Below, piece after piece: positions 8,938-17,447 of a stretch of 64,000 bases of DNA (position 1 is the first letter of the stretch; each line of letters opens with the position of its first letter). The translations under genes were made by a program, and so were the position numbers. The stretch is from the NCBI GenBank assembly GCA_001411745.2, contig LIQB01000009.1:101388-165387 (forward strand). Reading direction: 5' to 3'. Under the pieces are notes generated by a model. It ran no database searches and was not told the DNA's origin. It saw only the letters and a list, made by a program, of their open reading frames with translations. The DNA is from Psychrobacter glacincola. Lineage in GTDB: Bacteria; Pseudomonadota; Gammaproteobacteria; Pseudomonadales; Moraxellaceae.

Positions 8938-9003
8938 AATATTGGCGTTTTGCATTAGCACCCGTACGATAGCCTAGCGCTGTTTTTCACCACCTGCTAA
9001 GGT
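8938..9003 (-). pseudogene. ABC transporter ATPase signature-region remnant
   Basis: The minus strand reads TLAGGEKQR, a stop codon, then [12 protein letters not shown]. This matches the ABC signature stretch (LSGGEKQR-x-AI-x-R-x-L) of an ATP-binding subunit with a nonsense mutation. No Walker motifs are adjacent, so only a short piece survives between the hsdS remnant and the aldo/keto reductase pseudogene. Confidence 0.6.
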
Positions 9004-9025
9004 CTATATCATCAATTTCTCTCAA

Positions 9026-10032
9026 CTACTTCTCAATACCACCCCACCCTGCTTCTGGATAACGCTCGCCAGCAATATTACAGGGATTAAATAATTCATC
9101 CAGCTCATCTATTTGCTCGGACTTAAGCGTAATCTTTACTGCTTGGGCATTTTCTATGAGATATTTTTCGTGACGTGTACCCGCGATAGGAATGACATGC
9201 GGATGTTTATTTAGTAGCCATGCCAGACAAAGCTGGGCATTACTGTATTGCCATTCGGTAGCTAGCTTACTGAACTGCTTTACTATCTGCTGATTATTAG
9301 TGAGCGCTTCTCCCTTTAAGCGCGGTACAGCATGACGAAAATCGCCTGCTTCCAAACTCTCAGTATCAAGCTTACCGGTTAAAAAAGCCCGTCCCAATGG
9401 ACTATAAGCGACAAAACTGATACCCAACTCACGACATGTCTCTAATAGCTCCTCTTCTGGTTGCCACGACCAGAGCGAATACTCGCTTTGTACCGCTGTG
9501 ATAGGATGAATGGCATGCGCTTGACGCAAAGTCTCGCTTGAAACCTCAGATAGACCGATACCGCGTATATCTCCTTGCTTTACTAAAGCGCTTAACGTAT
9601 GCATCATGTCTTCAATCGGCGTGTTGTGGTCACGGCGATGGCAATATAATCTGTGCCCAACCGCTGTAAAGAATTATGGCAAGCTTGCTTAATATAATCA
9701 GGGCTATTATCTAAACGACGCTCATATTGACCTTTGGCACGGACAATACTGAACTTAGTTGCAATCACTATTTGCTTTCGCTGCGCTTTATGTGCAGCTA
9801 TAAATTGTCCTAGTAACGTTTCATTGTGACCAAAACCATAAGTATCAGCGCTATCAAAGAAGTTAATGCCAAGCTCAAGTGCTTTATCAAGTAACGCTAA
9901 CGATTGACTATCGTCACTGTCTCCATAGAATTCACTCATGCCCATACAGCCAAGACCAATGGCTGAAACGGGCTGATTAATATGCTGTAATAATCGTGTT
10001 TGCATCTTATTCCTCACATTTATTTTATGCAA
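9026..10032 (-). pseudogene. Aldo/keto reductase, frameshifted
   Basis: Two overlapping frames (10032-9604 and 9607-9026) together cover a full NADPH-dependent aldo/keto reductase. The first has AIGLGCMGMSEFYG, catalytic Asp/Tyr in NFFDSADTYGFG, and Lys in ATKF. The second resumes at CHRRDHNTPIEDMMHTL and ends with GTRHEKYLIEN and EAGWGGIEK. About 11 bases are missing after GTDYI, where family members have a DLYY-type stretch before the conserved His. A TATT at both ends of the lost segment suggests slippage. Downstream of a broken carboxymuconolactone decarboxylase gene, probably a former operon controlled by the divergent LysR. Confidence 0.9.
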
Positions 10033-10047
10033 AATAATTCATGTCAA

Positions 10048-10419
10048 TCATGCTTCAATGACTTCTCTATAAGTAGTCAGCGCATTCATGCAGGCAGGCA
10101 CTCCTGCATAAATTGCCATTTGAATGACAATCTCTAATAATTCTTGCTGGCTGACGCCGACATTTAATGCAGCTCGCATATGTAGTTTCAACTACGGCGC
10201 AGCATGACCTAAGGTAATCAATGAGGCCACCGTTATCATCTTTCGAGACTTTAAATCTAGCCCAGGGCGACCGACTACTGCGCCAAAAGCGTAATCAGTA
10301 ATCAATGCCGGTAAATCGGCATTCAGCTCAGCCAAATGATTGGTGACATTATCAGCAAGACCGTCTTGCAACTGGTTCATAATAGATTTGCCATGTTGGG
10401 TAAGTGCACTATCAGCCAT
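10048..10419 (-). pseudogene. Carboxymuconolactone decarboxylase family protein, nonsense mutant
   Basis: The frame starts MADSALTQHGKSIMNQLQ, and LDLKSRKMITVASLITLGHAAP is followed by TAG at 10192-10194. In the same frame it then continues LKLHMRAALNVGVSQQELLE and MAIYAGVPACMNALTTYRE to a TGA at 10048. This is the whole CMD fold (about 123 residues) with one CAG-to-TAG-type change. Family members include decarboxylases and AhpD-like proteins; no CxxC is seen. It is divergent from the LysR gene at 10616, the classic arrangement for a regulated target. Confidence 0.85.
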
Positions 10420-10615
10420 AAGGCAGTTCCTTTGAATTAATAAGTAAATCGATAACTTATAAATAGTCTAATCCAAACAATGCACAGACAACAGATGATA
10501 AAAAAACAACTACTGTGCAATAATGCACAGTAACTTAAAGACTCTAATTATAATAACGAGTAGCTCAACTTTGAAGATAACAGTAAAAATTTAAAATAAA
10601 AGGCAGGCTCTAATA

Positions 10616-11530
10616 ATGGATTGGCATGATTTGGCATATTTTGTTTGCTTGGTAGAACAGCAAACATTGACAGCTTGTGCAGAGCACTTAGGCGTACAAC
10701 ACAGTACTGTATCTCGGCGTATTGAGAGCCTCGAACAAGCACTATCTTTGACTTTATTTGATCGTTTAGGGAAGCGTTATATACTCACTCAGGAAGGTGA
10801 GCTTTTGTATGCTCAAGCGGCAGAAGTACAAAAAGAGATTATCACCTTCGAACGAATGGCAATCAACCAAAATGCGATGCAAGGCAGTGTCATCATATCA
10901 GCACCACCAGTGTTGGCAAATGAAGTGTTAATACCGGAACTGCCTGCCTTTCGTGAACGCTATCCCGATATCCTGCTACATGTGCGCGGTGATGTTCATT
11001 TTAGTGATTTGTACCGCAAGGAAGCTGATATTGCACTTCGCCTAAGCCGGCCTACACAGGACGACTTACTTATCCGCACAATATCTCACATAAATTATGG
11101 CTTCTTTGCCCACCAAGATTATATTGAGCATACACCAATTGAACAGTGGCAATTGGTTGAATTTCAAGCTAACGCGCGCCTATCTAACTGGTTACAAGAT
11201 CTAATACATCAACACTCCTATCCTGTCATTTTCAGCAGTAATGACTTGTACGTAACCTATAGCAGCGTGTGTCAGAAATTGGGTATTACTATCCTGCCTT
11301 ATTTTTTAGCGGCTAAAAACCCGGCCCTATTACCGATTAATCCAGTTGATAGGACGTTCATGATTATGCATGAAATATCAGCGACTACTGCTAGTCATAC
11401 ACATATAGACAAGCAAGCTATACCTTTAGTTCAATCGCAACCTTTATACGTAGTCATGCATCCTGATGTACGGCGCTCTGCGAGGGTCAGGGTCGTTGCA
11501 GATTGGTTAGGGTCTGTGTTTGGTAAATAA
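10616..11530 (+). CDS. LysR-family transcriptional regulator
   Basis: 304 residues starting MDWHDLAYFVCLVEQQ. The N-terminal winged helix-turn-helix shows LTACAEHLGVQHSTVSRRIESLEQAL (two stretches read together), followed by a periplasmic-binding-like effector domain. The gene is divergent from the CMD and aldo/keto reductase pseudogenes, so it likely activated them in response to a small molecule. With both targets broken, it may be an orphan regulator. The effector cannot be inferred. Confidence 0.92.
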   Translation: MDWHDLAYFVCLVEQQTLTACAEHLGVQHSTVSRRIESLEQALSLTLFDRLGKRYILTQEGELLYAQAAEVQKEIITFERMAINQNAMQGSVIISAPPVLANEVLIPELPAFRERYPDILLHVRGDVHFSDLYRKEADIALRLSRPTQDDLLIRTISHINYGFFAHQDYIEHTPIEQWQLVEFQANARLSNWLQDLIHQHSYPVIFSSNDLYVTYSSVCQKLGITILPYFLAAKNPALLPINPVDRTFMIMHEISATTASHTHIDKQAIPLVQSQPLYVVMHPDVRRSARVRVVADWLGSVFGK

Positions 11531-11799
11531 TGTTATAGCGAGCTAAGAGTTGAAAATTACGTTGGAATTATGGATTAGTTTAATATATCTTCAGAAATAA
11601 AATTTTGCTGAATCTAATTAAACCACTACGGAAAGCTAGTAACGACTTACAAAAGAGGGCTAACAAAGAATCTGACTATAAACTAAATCTTATATGTAGA
11701 AACTATAAAACGACTCAATATTTACACTGCTAACTCACCATCTACTATGTACAACGCTACTCTCAGTATAATTATCAGCGCCGTTATCTCAATTAATAC
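11531..11799. other. Intergenic, no feature seen
   Basis: An AT-rich stretch between convergent LysR and MFS genes. I see no open frame with coding character, no clear terminator hairpin and no IS end. Confidence 0.5.
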
Positions 11800-12975
11800 C
11801 TACGAATTTTTTGGCTCGAATCTCGCTCGATCAACTTTCAAAATAGACCCGCTTGCAAACAATAATACTGCTCCAAGCAGTAAAAACAATCCAAAAGCGT
11901 AAAATGCAATAGCAGCGCCGTACTGATCGACAATTAAACCCGTAAAGATGACCGGAATACTAAACCCCATGTAAGCCATTAAAAAATAGCCAGCACTAGC
12001 ACGAGCTTGCTCAGTGCCAGCAGACCGTGTCACCCCTGACAACCCGCCTAAATAAACAAAGCCATAACAACTACTGCTAGCTAAAAAAGCCGCAAAAAGA
12101 ATTACTGGTAGATTGGCATGCAGCGCACCCCAAGCAAGCAACGCATAAGCAGGAAGTAAAATCAGAATACCCAATTTACATGATACTTGAGGATCAAGCT
12201 TTCGAGCGATAGGCTGAAACAATAATCCACAGCTGATGGCAAGCATAGAGGATATTCCAGCATACTTAGCCAGTCCATGTGTGGCCAGCACCGAGGGTAT
12301 AATTGATAATACCAACCCGGTGGTTGCCCAACAAATCAAAATGCCGCTGCCATACCAAATCACTTCACGATTAAAATAAGGCAGCTTGAGCATTGATCCA
12401 CGAGTGTTCGAGCGCCCGTGCGCAGTCTCAGGTAATCGCCATACTAAAACTATTGATAAAAGCGCGCCTATTAGCATGAGGAAAAAGCTAGCAGGTTGCT
12501 CTGTCTCATAAAATAACAAAGAAACTGTCGTTAATGCAGGCCCAAGACCAAAACCTATAGTGGTACTTGCAGTTACCCAAGTGGTGGCACGCCCCGTATC
12601 GGAGGAGCCAATCAACTCAATCATATATGCGGTCGCTGTTGCTGCCATTAAGGCTGTGCCAACACCAAGCAACAATCGCGCTACTGCTAACGCTCGCGTA
12701 TAAGGGTAGAACATCATCAGAGCAGTTGCCGCTATAGACAACCCTAAAGATATTAAAATCGTCTTTTGTCTCCCAATTCTATCGGAGAGTCCACCAAAAG
12801 CTAATAATACCGGTATCACCCCTAACACATAAAAAGAGAATGCGACCGTGGTTGCTAAAACACCGTAGCCGTCATTTTTAGCATAAATGGCATAAAGTGG
12901 TCCTTGTATATTAACGCTTGTTGTTATCACGCATAATGCAAATGCCAGATATTTATTATATTTTTGAGTGGTCAT
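11800..12975 (-). CDS. MFS transporter (DHA1-type efflux)
   Basis: 391 residues with about 12 hydrophobic helices. Family signs are GGLSDRIGRQKTILISLGL (the loop 2-3 motif) and ARLLLGVGTALMAATATAYM in helix 4, placing it among proton-driven drug or metabolite exporters of the inner membrane. It is divergent from a MocR-type regulator at 13199 across about 220 bp, which likely controls it. The substrate is unknown. Confidence 0.88.
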   Translation of the reverse strand: MTTQKYNKYLAFALCVITTSVNIQGPLYAIYAKNDGYGVLATTVAFSFYVLGVIPVLLAFGGLSDRIGRQKTILISLGLSIAATALMMFYPYTRALAVARLLLGVGTALMAATATAYMIELIGSSDTGRATTWVTASTTIGFGLGPALTTVSLLFYETEQPASFFLMLIGALLSIVLVWRLPETAHGRSNTRGSMLKLPYFNREVIWYGSGILICWATTGLVLSIIPSVLATHGLAKYAGISSMLAISCGLLFQPIARKLDPQVSCKLGILILLPAYALLAWGALHANLPVILFAAFLASSSCYGFVYLGGLSGVTRSAGTEQARASAGYFLMAYMGFSIPVIFTGLIVDQYGAAIAFYAFGLFLLLGAVLLFASGSILKVDRARFEPKNS

Positions 12976-13127
12976 ATATAGCCGCTTTTAAAAAATTATC
13001 ATTGGAGTGATTGATGTTAATGGTTGTCATAACTAGAGCTTTATAGCCATATCACATCGTTTTAGGTTCAATGATTAAAACAAAAGCGCATTAGGTTATC
13101 TATATACAATCCAGTACAATTGGACAG

Positions 13128-13157
13128 AACTGTTTGGCATATAAAACCCATACAGTT
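13128..13157. promoter_or_regulatory. Inverted repeat upstream of mocR, candidate operator
   Basis: AACTGT (13128-13133) and ACAGTT (13152-13157) form a 6-bp inverted repeat with an 18-base spacer in the MFS/MocR divergent region. MocR regulators often bind spaced repeats near their own promoter. Short arms make chance possible. Confidence 0.35.
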
Positions 13158-13198
13158 TTTCTATCGAATTTATATATTCATGGGTTCACTTGAAAAAT

Positions 13199-14578
13199 AT
13201 GAAGCATCAATTAACACGAATTGAAATCGTCATGGCTGACGTTAAAGAAAAGATAGCGACCGTCGTCTATATGCCCGGAACACGGCTGCCCTCCGTACGG
13301 GCCGCAGCAAACAGTTACGGGTTTTCACCATCAACGGTAGTTGAAGCTTACGAGCGCTTGCAAACAGAAGGTGTTATTTACTCACGTCCTGGCGCAGGGT
13401 TCTATGTCGCACAGACGACAGCGCCGCTCTCATTAACAGAAACAGGGCACAATCTTGATCGCGCGATAGATCCACTCTGGGTGTCGCGGCAATCGCTTGA
13501 GCCATCCGACAATGTGCTAAAGCCTGGCTGTGGTTGGCTGCCTGCAGATTGGTTGTTTGTGGAGGGTATGCGCCGCGGTTTACGACATGCGGCAAAAGGT
13601 GACGCTACCGTTATCAGCGAGTATGCAACACCGCTAGGATTGCCCGCGTTACGCCAATTACTGACACGGCGTATGGCAGGACTGGGCATCGATGCGCAGC
13701 CTTCACAAGTCATGCTGACAGAGTCTGGTACGCAAGCGATAGATTTAATTTTTCGCTTTTTATTGACCGCAGGCGATACGGTAGTCGTCGACGACCCTTG
13801 TTATTTTAATTTTCGAGCGCTATTGCGTGCTCATAGAGTTAAAGTCATTGGCGTGCCTTATACGCCAAGTGGTCCAGATGTAGAGGCCTTTGCAAAAATT
13901 TTGGAAGAACACAAACCGCGCCTATATATTACCAATGCCGCCATCCATAACCCTACCGGTGCAACTTTATCGCATGCTACGGCGTACCAAATACTGCAAT
14001 TGGCACAGACCGCTGGTTTATATATTATCGAAGACGATATTTTTGCTGATTTTGAAGTCAAACCTGCGCCACGGCTTGCGGCATTAGACGGTTTATCACG
14101 CGTTTTTTACATTGGTAGTTTTTCTAAAACGTTATCGGCGTCATTGCGCTGCGGTTATATAGCTGCGCCGAATGAATGGGTTGAGAGTTTGCTTGACTTG
14201 AAAATAGCGACTGGTTTTGGCGGCGGTCAGCTGGCAGCAGCAGTTGTGTTATCAGCGTTAACGGATAGCGGTTATCGCAAACATATGAGTACGCTTCATA
14301 CACGACTTGCAAGCGCACGTTCTCAAGCGCTGCCACGCTTGGAAAAATTGGGAATTGTGCCGTGGTTACTACCACAAGCAGGGATGTTTCTTTGGTGCCG
14401 CTTGCCAGATAATAATAGTGCAACCGAACTGGCCAATCGTTGTTTGTCACAAGGTGTAGTCTTAGCCCCAGGTAATGCTTTTAGTCAATCAAAAAATGCT
14501 GAGAACTTTATGCGTTTTAATGTAGCGCAAGCTACAGATTCACGTATATTTGAAGTGTTGGCTCAAGCGTTGGTATAG
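13199..14578 (+). CDS. MocR-type regulator (GntR HTH plus aminotransferase domain)
   Basis: 459 residues from the ATG at 13199; a TTG three codons earlier is possible. The winged helix includes GTRLPSVRAAANSYGFSPST, followed by a class I aminotransferase-like domain. SFSKTLSASLRCGYIAAP holds the pyridoxal-phosphate lysine (SFSK), and NAAIHNPTGATL and IIEDDIFADF give the cofactor-binding Asn and Asp region. These are PLP-binding transcription factors of the PdxR/MocR class. Divergent from an MFS exporter. It is only distantly related to the two MocR paralogues at 17.4 and 23.5 kb. Confidence 0.92.
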   Translation: MKHQLTRIEIVMADVKEKIATVVYMPGTRLPSVRAAANSYGFSPSTVVEAYERLQTEGVIYSRPGAGFYVAQTTAPLSLTETGHNLDRAIDPLWVSRQSLEPSDNVLKPGCGWLPADWLFVEGMRRGLRHAAKGDATVISEYATPLGLPALRQLLTRRMAGLGIDAQPSQVMLTESGTQAIDLIFRFLLTAGDTVVVDDPCYFNFRALLRAHRVKVIGVPYTPSGPDVEAFAKILEEHKPRLYITNAAIHNPTGATLSHATAYQILQLAQTAGLYIIEDDIFADFEVKPAPRLAALDGLSRVFYIGSFSKTLSASLRCGYIAAPNEWVESLLDLKIATGFGGGQLAAAVVLSALTDSGYRKHMSTLHTRLASARSQALPRLEKLGIVPWLLPQAGMFLWCRLPDNNSATELANRCLSQGVVLAPGNAFSQSKNAENFMRFNVAQATDSRIFEVLAQALV

Positions 14579-14587
14579 CTAACCATC

Positions 14588-14716
14588 TTAATATATGGCC
14601 CGTATCCTCTTTTTTCTCATTACATTAAATGCCAGATACCTTTGCCATAATCTTAACCAAACGTTGAAATCAACACCTGATAAATCAATGATTTGAATGG
14701 GTCCATTATTTTCCAT
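14588..14716 (-). pseudogene. GNAT acetyltransferase 5' fragment
   Basis: A 42-residue frame with a good ribosome site (TTGAGGTAAAT) begins MENNGPIQIIDLSGVDFNVW and continues LRLWQRYLAFNVM. This matches the first strand and helix of GNAT acetyltransferases (the W-L-P-L-W-x-x-Y pattern). The frame then stops, and the acetyl-CoA-binding part is absent. Probably a gene truncated by deletion. Confidence 0.55.
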
Positions 14717-14737
14717 ATTTACCTCAATTTGGAAATT

Positions 14738-15481
14738 TTAGACATTGGATAGAGTATCCAGTATTGTTGCTAACCATGCGTTGTTATCTTCGATATATTT
14801 ATTACCATGTTCTATTATCTCAGCAGGTGATTGGACAGATTTAGGATAATTATTAAGTTCGTTTTGGATTTCATCACGCCCATGCTCTACCATTTTGACC
14901 ATACTCTCTTGGCTCACTTCAAAGTGACACTGCCAGCCGATAACAAAAGATCCAAGTTCTTTATGCAGCGGTGTTTGGTAAATAAACCCTTGGTTAGCCC
15001 ACGCATCTGATGTTGCAATAGTAGTTGCTTCCTTCGGACAGTCAAAACCATCGCCATGCCAATGAAATACAGTAAACGCTTGCTTGGGTAGTTTTTGTAG
15101 TAAAGGATGACTCTTCCCTTCTTCTGTCAATTCAATAGGTAACCAGCCTATCTCTTTTACTCCAGAAGGCTTAACAGTGGCACCTAAACAATGAGCAATC
15201 AGCTGTGCCCCTAAACATATACCAATGACGTTCTTACTATTATCGATACTTTGTTGAATAAACTGTTTTTCATCGGCTAACCAAGGAAACTCTTGTTCAT
15301 CGTGAATACTCATCGGTCCACCCATGACTATTAGCCAATCAAAAGTGTCTTGCTCTGGTAATGAGTCCTCATTATAAAATCGAGTATAGGTGATGGTATG
15401 ACCGTGGTTATTTGCCCACTGTTCGATAAAACCAAGATCTTCAAAATCAACATGAAGTAATGCATGAATACGTATAGTCAT
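14738..15481 (-). CDS. Type 1 glutamine amidotransferase-like protein
   Basis: 247 residues with a single class I GATase domain. The nucleophile elbow GICLGAQLIAH places the catalytic Cys at residue 89, and GWQCHFEVS carries the His and Glu of the triad. LIVMGGPMSIHDEQEFPWL is the usual oxyanion-side region of the GMP-synthase-like subfamily. No synthetase partner is adjacent, so it may act alone as an amidase or detoxification enzyme; the substrate is unknown. Transcribed away from the isochorismatase gene. Confidence 0.88.
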   Translation of the reverse strand: MTIRIHALLHVDFEDLGFIEQWANNHGHTITYTRFYNEDSLPEQDTFDWLIVMGGPMSIHDEQEFPWLADEKQFIQQSIDNSKNVIGICLGAQLIAHCLGATVKPSGVKEIGWLPIELTEEGKSHPLLQKLPKQAFTVFHWHGDGFDCPKEATTIATSDAWANQGFIYQTPLHKELGSFVIGWQCHFEVSQESMVKMVEHGRDEIQNELNNYPKSVQSPAEIIEHGNKYIEDNNAWLATILDTLSNV

Positions 15482-15644
15482 AAAACACCTTTTATTGGTT
15501 ATTTAATACGGTTTATTTAAATTGATGAAGACGAAAATTTTGATATTATACAGCGATTAAAGGCTTTGTATGATCTAGAAGAAATACAAAGATTATAGTT
15601 ACTCCATTTAACCTATAAGCACGAACTATCATAAGGGTAAAATA

Positions 15645-16211
15645 ATGAGCTTACGAGATAAAAAACCGGCTTTGCTAGTTATTGATGTTCAAAAAGGCTT
15701 CGAAGATGAAGCCTATTGGGGTGGTAATCGTAATAATAAAAATGCTGAAAAGATTTGCGGAGAGATACTACAGAAATGGCGAGAGCATAAGTTGCCTGTT
15801 TTTCATGTACGTCATAGCTCACTTAATCCTAATTCTCGATTGCATCCTACCCATTCAGGATTTGAGTTCAGCGAATATGCCCTGCCTAATAAAGATGAGT
15901 CCGTGATTACCAAACAGGTGAATAGCGCCTTTATTGATACCGATTTAAAACAACAATTAGATAATCAAAACATATCAACGGTAGTCATTATTGGATTGAC
16001 GACCAACCACTGTATTTCTACTAGTACTCGTATGTCAGGTAACTATGGCTATGAGACTTATTTGATAGCTGATGCTACTGCCACATTTGATAGAGTAGGT
16101 ATCAATGGTGAAAAGTATGAAGCAGAGCTTATGCATCAGACTACGCTGGCAAGCTTAAATGAGGAGTTTGCTAGGGTCATTACTACTAAGGCTTTATTGC
16201 AAGCTCTTTAA
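15645..16211 (+). CDS. Isochorismatase/cysteine hydrolase family protein
   Basis: 188 residues with the expected triad: Asp14 in LLVIDVQKGF, Lys90 in ESVITKQVNSAF, and Cys123 in IGLTTNHCISTSTR. The family hydrolyses amides or vinyl ethers (nicotinamidase, isochorismatase, N-carbamoylsarcosine amidohydrolase); this member cannot be assigned more closely. The stop overlaps the 3' end of the convergent TetR gene by four bases. Confidence 0.9.
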   Translation: MSLRDKKPALLVIDVQKGFEDEAYWGGNRNNKNAEKICGEILQKWREHKLPVFHVRHSSLNPNSRLHPTHSGFEFSEYALPNKDESVITKQVNSAFIDTDLKQQLDNQNISTVVIIGLTTNHCISTSTRMSGNYGYETYLIADATATFDRVGINGEKYEAELMHQTTLASLNEEFARVITTKALLQAL

Positions 16212-16747
16212 GCAAAAACCTTAAAAAACTCAGCATCTAATTCCAATGACTCTTGGCCCGTTTGTGCGGCAACAACAATACCTTCCCCAAATACGAACAG
16301 AGTGTCAGATTTATGCTTAGCATTTTCCGCACTTACCTGTTCAAACTTAGCAAGTAGCCATTGTCTGACTTCAGTTTTATGCTGTTTGGCTATTTGATGC
16401 GGGGAAGACTCAGCATCTGAATACTCTGCGCAAGCATTAATAAACATACAACCATAAAAATCCTCTGATGACGTCCAGTCTTTTAGGAAGGTTAAGTAGC
16501 ACCTTGCAATACCTGACACATCTTTAAGCTCAAAAATATCGAAGTAATCTTTTAGCTGATCCATAAACATCTGATGACGATATTTAAGCACCTCCTCAAT
16601 AAGTCCCTCTTTATTACCAAAATGAGCGTACAAAGTCCGCTTAGTAGTCCCTGCTCTCTTTGCTAAAAGCTCCACTCCACTGTCGTGAAAGCCTTGCTTA
16701 TAAAAGAGCTCATAGCTTTTTCGTAAAATAGTGTCTCGTAATTTCAT
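16208..16747 (-). CDS. TetR-family transcriptional regulator
   Basis: 179 residues. The N-terminal helix-turn-helix reads GVELLAKRAGTTKRTLYAHF and is followed by GNKEGLIEEVLKYR, typical of TetR. The helical C-domain includes FYGCMFINACAEYSD, as in the AcrR/TetR_C group. It is divergent from the HPP gene at 16895, with two palindromes between them that are likely its operators, so it probably represses itself and HPP. Confidence 0.93.
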   Translation of the reverse strand: MKLRDTILRKSYELFYKQGFHDSGVELLAKRAGTTKRTLYAHFGNKEGLIEEVLKYRHQMFMDQLKDYFDIFELKDVSGIARCYLTFLKDWTSSEDFYGCMFINACAEYSDAESSPHQIAKQHKTEVRQWLLAKFEQVSAENAKHKSDTLFVFGEGIVVAAQTGQESLELDAEFFKVFA

Positions 16748-16809
16748 TGGCTAAATCTCCTCTTCTTTTCGTTCCTATTATTTTATTCAATAAAAAACTA
16801 TTATTTTTA

Positions 16810-16849
16810 TATACCATTCGGTATACATTAATATATACTGATCAGTATA
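16810..16849. promoter_or_regulatory. Two palindromic TetR-type operators
   Basis: TATACCATTCGGTATA (16810-16825, arms TATACC/GGTATA) and TATACTGATCAGTATA (16834-16849, a perfect 16-bp palindrome) lie in the tetR-HPP divergent region. Both share TATAC...GTATA arms, and their centres are 24 bases apart. The size and arrangement suit two TetR dimers controlling both promoters. Confidence 0.75.
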
Positions 16850-16894
16850 CCAGTAATTATACTTTTAAATTGTTTATTTATTACAGGAACTCGC

Positions 16895-17413
16895 ATGAAT
16901 GCATTTTTTAATTGGCAAAAGCTAAGCGGTCAAGTCAGCCAATGCCCAAAAAGATTACCCTTATCTATGATACTAGTGGCTTGGCTTGGCGGCACTATTG
17001 CAACAGCAACGCTTGCTATTTTGGGTAACTCAATAGAAATTATTATGATTCTAGGCTCATTTGGTGCCAGTTGTTTATTGATATTTGCCTACCCTGCCAG
17101 CCCCTTTGCGCAGCCAAGAAATGTAATAGGCGGGCACTTTATTGCAACGCTTACAGGATTAGTTTTTATGAAACTTTTTGGTATTCACTGGTGGAGTATG
17201 GCAACGGCTGTCGGTACTGCAATTGCGTTAATGCTACTCTTTAAAATGCCGCACCCGCCTGCCGGCTCAAACCCTTTGATAGTGATGCTAGGTACAGTGA
17301 ATTGGAGTTTTTTGATAACGCCTACTCTGCTTGGCTCTATCGTTTTAGTAATAGTGGCGCTAATTTATAACAATCTTGGTAAAGATAAGCAGTATCCAAC
17401 ATATTGGTGGTAG
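16895..17413 (+). CDS. HPP-family integral membrane protein
   Basis: 172 residues with four to five hydrophobic segments. The family motif HPP is present in FKMPHPPAGSNPLIVMLG, and LGSFGASCLLIFAYPASPFA is the other conserved block. HPP proteins are inner-membrane proteins; some cyanobacterial and plant members act in nitrite transport, but many have no known substrate. Controlled probably by the divergent TetR. Confidence 0.9.
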   Translation: MNAFFNWQKLSGQVSQCPKRLPLSMILVAWLGGTIATATLAILGNSIEIIMILGSFGASCLLIFAYPASPFAQPRNVIGGHFIATLTGLVFMKLFGIHWWSMATAVGTAIALMLLFKMPHPPAGSNPLIVMLGTVNWSFLITPTLLGSIVLVIVALIYNNLGKDKQYPTYWW

Positions 17414-17447
17414 AAGTTCAACTTTTATAGAAGACACTCATTTGCAT

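Noticed and set aside
13374..14450. Minus-strand frames inside the MocR gene
   Set aside because: Shadows of an intact gene with clear motifs in the plus direction.
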